DNA of 64,000 nt, from the NCBI GenBank assembly GCA_012514315.1, contig JAAZAN010000205.1:1-64000 (forward strand). The letters are read 5' to 3'. The DNA is from Chloroflexota bacterium (GTDB taxonomy: Bacteria; Chloroflexota; Anaerolineae; B4-G1). Shown here piece by piece: positions 50,981-59,762 of this stretch. Under the pieces are notes generated by a model, which saw only the letters and a program-made list of their open reading frames with translations, was not told where the DNA came from and ran no database searches. The translations under genes and the position numbers were made by a program. Each line of letters begins with the position of its first letter. Positions within the stretch are counted from its first letter, which is position 1.

Positions 50981-52324
50981 TCAGGCAAGGCCGACCGGTG
51001 GAGGCCGCATTTCGGCATCGAGGAACTGCGCCAGCCGTTTCCTGAAGAAGAGCTGTACGACGCCCGTAGGGCCGTTCCGATGCTTCGCGACGATCACTTC
51101 AGCAATGTTCTGTTGCTCAGTTTCCGGATGATACATGTCATCACGATAGATGAACATCACCACGTCAGCATCCTGCTCCAATGAGCCAGACTCGCGCAGA
51201 TCGGACAGCATGGGCCGTTTGTCGGTTCGTTGCTCAACCGCGCGCGAGAGCTGAGATGCAGCCACGACGGGAACACCCAGCTCCCGTGCGAGTGCTTTGA
51301 GCGAGCGTGAGATGTATGACACTTCCTGAACCCTGTTCTCGGACCTCACATCGCCCACCATCAGCTGCAGATAGTCGACGAAGATAAGATCCAGGCCGTG
51401 CTCCGAATGGAGACGCCTTGCCTTGGTACGGAGCTGCAACACCGAGACGGCTGGCGTGTCATCAATGTAAATCGGGAGTTCGGATACCTTGCCTGTGGCC
51501 TCGGCGAAGAGCGGCCACTCTTGGTCCTCAAGCCGTCCCAGCCTCAGTCGTTGAGCGTCAATCCCGGTCTCCGCTGAGACGATACGCTGCACAATCTGCT
51601 CATTGGACATCTCCAGACTGAACACCGCAACGGTCTTGCCGTGACGCGCTGCATTCCTGGCGACTGAGAGACACAGAGACGTCTTGCCAACAGAGGGACG
51701 CGCCGCAATGATGATGAAGTCCGACTTCTGCAGCCCTCCCAGCAGGCGATCCAGGTCTGCAAACCCAGTCGGCACCCCCAAGGGCTCCCCTTGGTGGGCG
51801 TACAGGTACTCAATCCGATCGTAGTAGGCGTGCGCAATGGCGCTGATCGGCGCCAGGTCGCGCGTAATGCGGCGCTGCGACACGCTGAACAGTGCTTGTT
51901 CAGCCTGGTCGACAACCTCATCGACATCCTCGGTCTCCTTGTACGCAAGTTGAGCAATCTGACTCGCCGCAGAGATGAGACGTCGACGAATCGCCGCGTG
52001 CTCTGTGATATGTCCATAGGCCGCGACGTTGATCGCACTCGGCACCGCGTTAATGAGCCGCGTGACGTAGGCCGCCCCCCCGACCTCATCGAGCTGACCA
52101 CGACGCTCCAACTCATCGCACAGCGTGACGAAGTCCACCGGATCACGCCGCTCATGCAGCGCCAGGATCACCTCATAGATCCAGGCGTTCTTCTGAATGT
52201 AGAAATCGTCCGGCTTGAGGAAGCTGGAGACCCCGAACAGCGCCTCAGGATCGATGAGTAGAGAGCCGAGAACCGCCTCCTCGGCCTCGACGTTGTGGGG
52301 AACCATCTTGTCGGGCGTTGCCAT
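50981..52324 (-). CDS. dnaB: Replicative DNA helicase DnaB
   Basis: The 447-residue hexameric helicase unwinds the fork ahead of the replisome. The N-terminal domain starts [23 protein letters not shown]. The RecA-like domain shows Walker [20 protein letters not shown], '[19 protein letters not shown]', Walker [12 protein letters not shown] and the DnaB C-terminal block '[29 protein letters not shown]'. No intein is present. AGGAGC precedes the ATG. It follows the DUF151 gene by 11 nt in the same operon. Confidence 0.96.
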   Translation of the reverse strand: MATPDKMVPHNVEAEEAVLGSLLIDPEALFGVSSFLKPDDFYIQKNAWIYEVILALHERRDPVDFVTLCDELERRGQLDEVGGAAYVTRLINAVPSAINVAAYGHITEHAAIRRRLISAASQIAQLAYKETEDVDEVVDQAEQALFSVSQRRITRDLAPISAIAHAYYDRIEYLYAHQGEPLGVPTGFADLDRLLGGLQKSDFIIIAARPSVGKTSLCLSVARNAARHGKTVAVFSLEMSNEQIVQRIVSAETGIDAQRLRLGRLEDQEWPLFAEATGKVSELPIYIDDTPAVSVLQLRTKARRLHSEHGLDLIFVDYLQLMVGDVRSENRVQEVSYISRSLKALARELGVPVVAASQLSRAVEQRTDKRPMLSDLRESGSLEQDADVVMFIYRDDMYHPETEQQNIAEVIVAKHRNGPTGVVQLFFRKRLAQFLDAEMRPPPVGLA

Positions 52325-52335
52325 TGGGGCTCCTG

Positions 52336-52827
52336 CTACTGAAGGGGTAGATCGTCCAGATCCAGCGTATTGATGAAGTCACGGAACGCCGAGAGCTCCT
52401 CATCTTCTGAGTCCTCACCCACATCGGGCTGCGGAGTGATTCCTGCCTCAGCCATTACCTCGTCCGCCACATATATCGGCACTTCGGCCCGGACGGCCAG
52501 CGCTAGCGCGTCCGATGGTCTCGAATCGATGTCCAACGTTTCGTGACCCACTTGGACGCCAATACGCGCAAAAAAGGTGTTGTCGTGCAGCTCTGTAACG
52601 ACAATCCGAGAGATCTCCCCCCCCATCTCGCCGATCACGTTGAAGAGCAGGTCGTGGGTCAATGGACGCTGTACCTCCATATCTCTGAGCCGCATGGCAA
52701 TCGCCTCAGCTTCGTACGGCCCGATCCATATCGGCAGGTACCTCTCGGACCCAATCTCCTTGAGCACGACAATGCGATGCGCAGACATCAGACTCACACG
52801 AATACTATCGACACTCACCTCTATCAT
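52336..52827 (-). CDS. Bifunctional nuclease family protein (DUF151)
   Basis: A 163-residue DUF151 protein, related to plant and archaeal bifunctional nucleases. Core motifs are [28 protein letters not shown], '[17 protein letters not shown]', and '[26 protein letters not shown]'. The C-terminus is acidic ([14 protein letters not shown]). ATG 52827 has GGAGGGGGGA and follows a consensus promoter; the track start lies upstream of that promoter. It heads the dnaB operon. Nuclease activity is assumed from relatives, not shown here. Confidence 0.9.
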   Translation of the reverse strand: MIEVSVDSIRVSLMSAHRIVVLKEIGSERYLPIWIGPYEAEAIAMRLRDMEVQRPLTHDLLFNVIGEMGGEISRIVVTELHDNTFFARIGVQVGHETLDIDSRPSDALALAVRAEVPIYVADEVMAEAGITPQPDVGEDSEDEELSAFRDFINTLDLDDLPLQ

Positions 52828-52864
52828 CGTCCCCCCTCCAAGCGCGCCCCCTGCACCCATGGGC

Positions 52865-52893
52865 ATTATACACCCACGACCAACGTGTGCCAA
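52865..52893 (-). promoter_or_regulatory. Promoter of the DUF151-dnaB operon
   Basis: Minus strand TTGGCA, 17 bp, TATAAT. +1 near 52858 gives a 31-nt leader before ATG 52827. Confidence 0.7.
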
Positions 52894-52968
52894 CCGTAGT
52901 CGAAATGCGTCACTCCAGCCGACGTCTAGGCGATGATGCAGGAGCAGCACCGTCAGGCGGGGATCAAT

Positions 52969-55900
52969 CTACTGCCTGGCAACCACGACTCTACTGACAG
53001 CGATCCGATCGTGACCCTCTAGTGTGGTCAGCCGCAGTCCTGTGTGCACATCGTATAGCCCCGCACAGATCGTATACTGGCCGTCCGGTGTATCCCGTCC
53101 CATCGACAGGACACGGGAGTCGAACACGTACTCGCCCGGTAGCCATCCGGTCGTCGGACGCCGCCACGCCGCAGGTTCGCCATCCGACTGCGCCACGATA
53201 TGTCCACTGCCGTCTATCAGGTGCAGAAAGACCCGATAACTCACCTCTGTCTCATCCTCTGCGCGCCACACCAGGGTGACATTGAGATCCGCGGGAGGCG
53301 AGAGTGGCGCGCCAACAGCGTCGAGGTCAGCCCCGACCAGGCTCGCAACCGGGCCCACCGCATCCCATAGCGCTGCATCGACTGAAACGTCCGTCCGAGG
53401 CGCCTCCCACGTACGCTCTGGATTGCGTAGTGCAATCGTCCCGATAGCCCAGAAGCGAGAAGCCGCCATACCGACCTCATACCCGTATACGCCGTCAGGA
53501 ACTCGTGACGGGATGCGCAGCACCAACTGAGTTCGCAGACGGTCCCCTGCTCTCCACTCCTCCAGTGGGTAGTTGCGGGCAATTGCGTACTCATCAGTCC
53601 ACAGCACGGATCCGTCGCGCGCGACCAAACGCAGGTGGAACGTTGCCCCCTCGTCGCCTATCTGCCGCAACATCCGAGGATCGATCACCTGCCACAGCAG
53701 GCTGACTGACACCGGGTCACCTGGCGCCGACTCCTGCCGGTCAATTCCCGCAGCTATCAAGTGCACTCCAGGCAGCGCTGCACCATCTAGCACGGTCAGA
53801 CTGGGGTCAGGCTGGTGCTCACCTCGACCGGCGTGGCTTATGGTCAACTGCCCGAAGTCCACCTCAGCCACCGTCTGGTGCGTGTCACGCCGGACCAGTG
53901 CCACACGAAAGCGATACTCGCCTGGCGGCGTGCCGTCCTTCATCGTCAACACAAAGGGATCCATGATAATGTGATCGGGAGTCCACGCGTCGGTTCCCGG
54001 AGCGAAACGCCAGTCAGTCGGTCGCGCCGCATCTCCGGCGCTCCACACCAGTCCCTCGGAGTCCACAACCTGGATCACGCGATCGTAGACCACGCCGATC
54101 GGCCGGGACGGTCGCCAGTACGGCGTGATGGTCACCGTCGCATCGGCAGGAAACCGTTCGTGAGATTGATCATACCCCAGCATGCGCAGATCGCCGGTCA
54201 GGTCAATGACCTCAGTATGGTCAACACCGTGGATGGTATCTCCAACCGCAAGTGGCCGGCGCAGAGGAGTGTCAACTTGGTCAAGCAGCAGCTTGCCCCC
54301 GAGAAATCCAAAGGCCAGAAGAATTACCCACCACCATGCCAATGAGACATTGTCCACCATCGGAGTGTCACACTGGCCGGCCAACCGGCGTGGCCGCCGG
54401 CCCCTGACCATCAACAGCATAACCAGCCCGAGCGCACTAAGCGCCCATCCCAATCTGCGCGCTATCGTTGATCCAAGACGAACCTGCACCACGTGCTGCC
54501 CTGCCGGGACCGTGAACTGCAACAGTCCATGGGGAGCGCTGGATTCAGTCGGCCACAGGACGCCGTCCAGTGTGACCGACCATCCCGGAAAGTAGAACTG
54601 GCGATACGTGAGGACTGTCTCGCCAGAGAGCTCGACACGATAGGTCGCATCTGTAACTCGATTGCCGGGCTGTGCCTCCACATGTGCATTCGGGGGAACG
54701 GTGAGACGATCGGGCGCTTCGCCAGCCGCCAATTCATCCCGCAGGTCAGATGTGTCGGGTAGCTTGTCGACCCACAGCGGCAGGAACTCGCCGAGCGTCG
54801 TGGTGCCGATGAACAATGGCGGATGCTCGAACGCCATGAGGTCCGCCATCGCGAGGTCCTCAGACACGTCCTCGCGAGGCGGGTAGAGCCAGCCCGCGGT
54901 TGCCACAAGAACCGCGGCTGAGAAGCCACACAGCGCGAGCAGTGCTCCCCGTCCAGCCCGCACCTCCGTGAAACTAGCGCCCGCCATCATCGCGGCGGCC
55001 AGTGAGGCAGGCCCCAGGAAACGCCAGGGATAGAACGTCAACTGGAGCGGGCGCAACACCTCCCATATTGGTCGAGTCAGAACAGTCGTCATCGCGACGG
55101 ACAAACAGAGCACAATGACCCATCCGACCACACACTTGCGAGCCCTCAAGGTGAGGCATCGCCAGCGTCCGGGAAGGGCGAACGCCGCAATGATCAGAGG
55201 AACGAACGGCAGCGAGCGAACCACAGGGGGATTGAGTAGAGACGGATCGGCTGGTAGTCGCGGCCACGACACCAACTGCGGTAGCGAAAGGAAATTGGCT
55301 CGAAAGCTGTACCCCTGACCGATCGCGACATCCGACTGGATCCAGCCGGCTTCAGCCACCGCGGGAAGCCAGAAGAACGCGCTCAGCAGCCCACCGAGCA
55401 ACAGGCCCGCGATCGGATGCACGAGATGTTCCCAACCCAGCCGATAGCCGAGCCACAGTAACCAGGCGCCCAGCACAATCAGGATCTGGAGTAAGATCCC
55501 GTGGTGACTGAGCATCATAGCAGCAACAGCCATCGCCACTAGGCCGAGCCATCGCCCACGAGAGATCGCCGCTCGCCTGATCGCGAGAATCAGCAGCGGC
55601 AGCCAACTCAATGCCAGACTCTCGGGTAGGCTTCCCCTGACGTGCGCATCGTAAAGCAGATAAGGGCTGGTCACATACCCCACGGCGGCCACCCAACCGC
55701 CCATTGGTCCGAACTCGTCCCGGCCCAGTAGATAGGCAAACCACGCCGCAAGCACAAACTGCCCGGTTCCCACCAGCCGGTATGCCGTGGTGATGCCAAG
55801 CCCCACCTGGTGGAGAGCTACAACGGCCAGATGCGCCAACAGGGGGAAATAGTTGCCGACAGGATATCCGTATCCATGTACCAAGTCAGGGAACCATCGG

Positions 55901-56106
55901 GGCCAGAGCTGACCCCAATCCACCAGGCGACTCAGCGCAAATGCACGGTATAGGTGAGGCAGTGCGTCGTTCGTGCGTGGGATCCCGGTTCCAAAGAATG
56001 GCGTGGCAGCCACGAGAGCGATCAGTGCGAGGCCGATAGCTGTGACGCATCTGGACTCACGCGCTTCGCATCCTCGTTCAGACCGCGCAGCGGACCGGCG
56101 TTCCAT
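52969..56106 (-). CDS. PTPS-related giant membrane protein, paralogue 1
   Basis: A protein of about 1045 residues. The N-terminal half has a dozen or so membrane helices and the PTPS-related/YfhO-like landmark WPRWFPDLVHGYGYPVGNYF near the first loop. An external beta domain follows before the last helices (YRQFYFPGWSVTLDG, then VPAGQHVVQVRLG). After the final helix come three beta-sandwich modules, the last with 'LVWRAEDETEVSYRVFLHLIDGSGHIVAQSDGEPA'. This is probably a GT-C-like membrane glycosyltransferase or a cell-surface glycan protein; no catalytic activity is proven for the group. ATG 56106 with a G-rich site is preferred over GTG 56139. Confidence 0.75.
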   Translation of the reverse strand: MERRSAARSERGCEARESRCVTAIGLALIALVAATPFFGTGIPRTNDALPHLYRAFALSRLVDWGQLWPRWFPDLVHGYGYPVGNYFPLLAHLAVVALHQVGLGITTAYRLVGTGQFVLAAWFAYLLGRDEFGPMGGWVAAVGYVTSPYLLYDAHVRGSLPESLALSWLPLLILAIRRAAISRGRWLGLVAMAVAAMMLSHHGILLQILIVLGAWLLWLGYRLGWEHLVHPIAGLLLGGLLSAFFWLPAVAEAGWIQSDVAIGQGYSFRANFLSLPQLVSWPRLPADPSLLNPPVVRSLPFVPLIIAAFALPGRWRCLTLRARKCVVGWVIVLCLSVAMTTVLTRPIWEVLRPLQLTFYPWRFLGPASLAAAMMAGASFTEVRAGRGALLALCGFSAAVLVATAGWLYPPREDVSEDLAMADLMAFEHPPLFIGTTTLGEFLPLWVDKLPDTSDLRDELAAGEAPDRLTVPPNAHVEAQPGNRVTDATYRVELSGETVLTYRQFYFPGWSVTLDGVLWPTESSAPHGLLQFTVPAGQHVVQVRLGSTIARRLGWALSALGLVMLLMVRGRRPRRLAGQCDTPMVDNVSLAWWWVILLAFGFLGGKLLLDQVDTPLRRPLAVGDTIHGVDHTEVIDLTGDLRMLGYDQSHERFPADATVTITPYWRPSRPIGVVYDRVIQVVDSEGLVWSAGDAARPTDWRFAPGTDAWTPDHIIMDPFVLTMKDGTPPGEYRFRVALVRRDTHQTVAEVDFGQLTISHAGRGEHQPDPSLTVLDGAALPGVHLIAAGIDRQESAPGDPVSVSLLWQVIDPRMLRQIGDEGATFHLRLVARDGSVLWTDEYAIARNYPLEEWRAGDRLRTQLVLRIPSRVPDGVYGYEVGMAASRFWAIGTIALRNPERTWEAPRTDVSVDAALWDAVGPVASLVGADLDAVGAPLSPPADLNVTLVWRAEDETEVSYRVFLHLIDGSGHIVAQSDGEPAAWRRPTTGWLPGEYVFDSRVLSMGRDTPDGQYTICAGLYDVHTGLRLTTLEGHDRIAVSRVVVARQ

Positions 56107-56135
56107 ACTACACTCGCCCCCCCGATCGTATCGTC

Positions 56136-56617
56136 TCACGGCTCGATCGCAATCACGTCGAGCGCGACCCGGCTATCCTGAATGGGTCGGTCGGCATCCG
56201 ATACAGTGAAGCGCTCCCGGGCAAGCCCTGTCGGCGCGACGACCGCCAACCACCGGCCACGATGTTGCTCACGGTCGACGACCCACAGCGCGCGAAGTGC
56301 ACGATAGTGGAAGAGCGGTGTGACGCTCCTCACAAGGGCCGAGGCGATGCAAGGGGAGTACGGTATCGAGAGCCCCAGAAGCTGCCCCCCCGCAACCAGG
56401 TAGACGTGCATCGGCGAGTCTCCTACGTCAAGACCGGGGCGTGTGAGCGCGAGAGACTGGATGCCCCGAACGATATCACGCTCCCGCAGAGCGAACGACG
56501 CTTCACCCACAGCGTATTGGGAATGCTGGTCAGGCGCCAAGTTCGCAGGGCAAGACCGACCAGTGCCACCAAGACAGTCGCAAAATCCGGTATCACTATC
56601 GAACGTCGCACACGCAT
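56136..56617 (-). pseudogene. Broken GT39/ArnT-like glycosyltransferase remnant
   Basis: ATG 56617, with a GGGGA site 16 nt after the upstream gene, opens a frame reading LVGLALRTWRLTSIPNTLWV, the classical start of a GT39-type membrane transferase. At the point where family members read W-V-D-E-A-S, the reading shifts frame and resumes as GEASFALRERDIVRGIQ in the other frame, then GDSPMHVYLVAGGQLLGLS. A deletion of about 4 nt would explain this. After roughly 100 residues the sequence jumps to a tail-like segment (WLAVVAPTGLARERFTV...) and stops. This implies a frameshift plus loss of most of the membrane domain. The family call rests on my recognition of the N-terminal pattern. Confidence 0.6.
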
Positions 56618-56633
56618 TCCCCGTACCGCTACA

Positions 56634-59600
56634 CTAGTCCGTGTGAGGTTCGACGGTTACCGAACCCAGATCAGCGTAGTCATTTCCATCGTCAGTTACA
56701 AGGCGTCCCGATTCAGTATCGTATAGACCTACACGAAGTTCATACGCGCCGTCGAGTAGACCCTCGGGAATATTCAGCAAGTGCGTGTCAAGGATGTACT
56801 CGCCTGGCGCCCATCCCGACGTGGGCCGGGACCACTCAGCCGGCACGCCATCCGATTGAGCGACAGTGACACCATCGCCATCGACCAGGTGTACGAAGAC
56901 CCGATAGGAATCGGAGGTTTCCACCTCCGCCTGCCAGACCAGTTTCACCGTTACGACCTCACCAGCGCGCGCCGTGGACGGGTCGAGATCGTATCCGATG
57001 AGCGTCGCCAACCCACCGAACAGAATCCCTTGAGGACAGCACACTTGCGGCGCCTCGAACAGACGATCAGGCGCCGACACCGAAAGGTCCACCGGCAACT
57101 CCACCGTATCGCCGTCGGGCCACAGTGTGAGCCGCAACCGATAGTGACCGTCCTCCATAGCGGCAGGTAGCCTCAAGGGATACTGCCCCCGCCACACATC
57201 GCTGACGTCCCACCGTGATGTTGGAAGACGCGCTCCCACGGGAATTCGCGCGAACCGCACCTCGGGAGTCTCTCCCGATGCTCGCAACATCTCGACGTCG
57301 ATAGTTGCATCTGTCTTCATCGTGTCGCGCGCGAGCCAGAACAAGGTAAGCAGATACGGGTCACCGGGAGCCGCCTCGCGGCGGTCGACGTCCATACCGA
57401 GCAGCATCAGAGACCCCAGCTCCAGGTCCAGGCGATACTGCATCGTCATACTCTGAGGGTCGACCGGATGCACCGGGCGAGCGACGCGCAGTAGTCCGAT
57501 CGCGAGACTTGGACCTCCCGCGCGCCCCTCCGGTTCCAGGACGCGCATCGGCCGTAAACTATCGTGCTCGAAGAGCGTCAACTCTAGATCGTAGACACCG
57601 GGTTGAGTACCCGCGATGAGCGCCACCTCATGGCTGTCTTGCGCAAACGTGCCTGGCGGCCACGCCCACGTCTGCGGCGGTGATCGGAAATCGCGAGGCG
57701 CCGCAGTGTCTCTGTGACTCCACCGGAGTCCATCCCCATCCAGCACAGCCAGCGTCCGCTGGTACCGACCACGTGGCGGCTCCCACGTTGTCCAGTAGAG
57801 ATCGACACGAGCCACATCGTCTGCCGAGACGACCTCATCCACCAGATTGTAACCCAGCAGCACCAGCCCACCCTCAAAGGCGGTGTTCAACTCAACATCA
57901 AGTCCCGGCAGTCGGCCTCCTGAGAGGCCTTGATGGATCAGCGGATTATCGACTTTGCGCAGCAGGCTGACGCCACCCAGCATCACAGCACCAAAGGCCA
58001 ACCAGGCCCAACTCAACCGTCGCTCGCGCCGAGGGCGGACCGCGCGCTGGGGCGGTCGCCGCTTCAACCCAACTACTGCTATGGCCCACAGTATCCCCAG
58101 GATCGCGGCGGATGCCAGCGACGCAGCATCGGCCACCGCACGCGTCGGTGTCTCCGTGAAACGGACAACTATCTCGTGCTCTCCAGCGGGCACCCCGAAA
58201 GTGATCCGCCCGATGTCTTTCTCAGGCGCCGTTGTGGCGCGCGCACCATCCACCGTGACCTGCCAACCGGGGTAGTCGAGTACATTCACAACCGCTGTGA
58301 ACGGCTCTGTAGCCGTGACAACGAGTGCACCGCCAATGGGCAGCTGCTGCTCGTCGTACAGACTCCCCGGCGGCAGACTCTCCTCATTGATGAGCGTCGC
58401 AGCCGGGACATCTGGAAGGTAGGTTGCGGTACGAGGCAGGTACTCCCCTTTCGCCGTCGTGCCGATCGTGTACGACGCCTGCTCGAACTCCACGATATCG
58501 CCGACATCGTATGTCTCTCTCACGGGACAGTACCGTGGGTCGAACCAGAATAGACTGCCCAGCACGATGGCCGCTGCCGCAAGCACGGCACACAGTGTCC
58601 CGGGCCAATGGGATGGAAGGAGATCTACCGCGCTCCCGACTAACAGCGCGAGACATACGGCCGCCGGACCCAGCAAACGCCACGGAAACTGCACGACCTG
58701 GAGCAACGGTAGGCCGGCCCAGACCGTCCCGCTGCTCCCGGTGGTGAGCCAGGTGTATCCGGCAGCGGCCAGGGTACAGCAGACAATCATCGCGCGCACC
58801 AGGACTGAACGCGCCCTTCGAATGCCAATCACCGTGGGGACGGCCAGGAGCACCGTGACAAGCCCGAGCGCTCGCGGTGGTGAAGGATTCAGCAAGTCGG
58901 CATGGATCATTTGAGGGAGCGCCAGGAGCTCTCGCAGGTCGATGAAGTTGTTCCAGTAGACGAACACCGGAGGCACGAGTAGCCGATCGATATGCACCGC
59001 CGATCGCTCGTGAAGCGCCGGCGCCCAGAAGAACGCTGCCAGTCCGAGACCGAGCGCCATCGCACCGGCTGCCATACCCAATCGTTGCCAGCGCTTTCGC
59101 CGAACCGGCAACGCCCAACTCGTGGCCACCGCGACCGCCACCAACAGCGGACTGAACGTCAAAGCGAATGCGTTGTGTGTCAGAACCATAGCGGCGTATA
59201 GCAGCGCCGCAGCTCCCAGCCATCCACCCCCACCTCGCCGCACAAGCCGCGTCATGGACCAGAGTGACAACGGCATCATCACCCAGGCTACCGACTCGGC
59301 CAGGTTGCCGCGAAAGAACACGTCGTACCCCAGGTACGGCGAGTACATGATGGCAATCGCTGCCACAAGCGCACCCCGTGACGAGAGGAGGTCACGAGCC
59401 CACAAGTAGACACCCAACCCGGCGCCCAGGATGGCTCCCATAAATGCCACGATCAGTGCACGGGGCGCACTGACACCTAGCAGCGTCAACACGACCGGGA
59501 AGTAGTAGGAGAGCGGTGCGTAGAAGTTGAACAATGGGTATCCGTATCCCAGGGCCATATCCGGGGCCCATCGAGTGTACAGCACACCCTCGCGAATCAG

Positions 59601-59762
59601 TGCGTCCAACTGAACCAGACGAAGCAGATGGAATGTGAAATCGTCTGAACAGACCGCCACCATCCCGAACCACGGTTGGATCGCGACAAGACCAGATGAG
59701 ATCACCGCCAGAGGGCCGACAAGTTTGCGGACCGCACTGAACTGAAGGCCCGTGCTATCCAT
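56634..59762 (-). CDS. PTPS-related giant membrane protein, paralogue 2
   Basis: About 1042 residues, same architecture as its neighbours. It has many N-terminal membrane helices with YTRWAPDMALGYGYPLFNFYAPL in the first loop, the external 'VVNVLDYPGWQVTVDGARATT' and 'GVPAGEHEIVVRFTETP' before the last helix, and C-terminal beta-sandwich modules. The last module is LVWQAEVETSDSYRVFVHLV with 'VAQSDGVPAEWSRPTSGWAPGEYILD'. ATG 59762 overlaps the upstream stop codon in ATGGATAG, so translation is coupled. Probably an integral membrane protein acting on lipid-linked sugars or surface glycans. Confidence 0.75.
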   Translation of the reverse strand: MDSTGLQFSAVRKLVGPLAVISSGLVAIQPWFGMVAVCSDDFTFHLLRLVQLDALIREGVLYTRWAPDMALGYGYPLFNFYAPLSYYFPVVLTLLGVSAPRALIVAFMGAILGAGLGVYLWARDLLSSRGALVAAIAIMYSPYLGYDVFFRGNLAESVAWVMMPLSLWSMTRLVRRGGGGWLGAAALLYAAMVLTHNAFALTFSPLLVAVAVATSWALPVRRKRWQRLGMAAGAMALGLGLAAFFWAPALHERSAVHIDRLLVPPVFVYWNNFIDLRELLALPQMIHADLLNPSPPRALGLVTVLLAVPTVIGIRRARSVLVRAMIVCCTLAAAGYTWLTTGSSGTVWAGLPLLQVVQFPWRLLGPAAVCLALLVGSAVDLLPSHWPGTLCAVLAAAAIVLGSLFWFDPRYCPVRETYDVGDIVEFEQASYTIGTTAKGEYLPRTATYLPDVPAATLINEESLPPGSLYDEQQLPIGGALVVTATEPFTAVVNVLDYPGWQVTVDGARATTAPEKDIGRITFGVPAGEHEIVVRFTETPTRAVADAASLASAAILGILWAIAVVGLKRRPPQRAVRPRRERRLSWAWLAFGAVMLGGVSLLRKVDNPLIHQGLSGGRLPGLDVELNTAFEGGLVLLGYNLVDEVVSADDVARVDLYWTTWEPPRGRYQRTLAVLDGDGLRWSHRDTAAPRDFRSPPQTWAWPPGTFAQDSHEVALIAGTQPGVYDLELTLFEHDSLRPMRVLEPEGRAGGPSLAIGLLRVARPVHPVDPQSMTMQYRLDLELGSLMLLGMDVDRREAAPGDPYLLTLFWLARDTMKTDATIDVEMLRASGETPEVRFARIPVGARLPTSRWDVSDVWRGQYPLRLPAAMEDGHYRLRLTLWPDGDTVELPVDLSVSAPDRLFEAPQVCCPQGILFGGLATLIGYDLDPSTARAGEVVTVKLVWQAEVETSDSYRVFVHLVDGDGVTVAQSDGVPAEWSRPTSGWAPGEYILDTHLLNIPEGLLDGAYELRVGLYDTESGRLVTDDGNDYADLGSVTVEPHTD

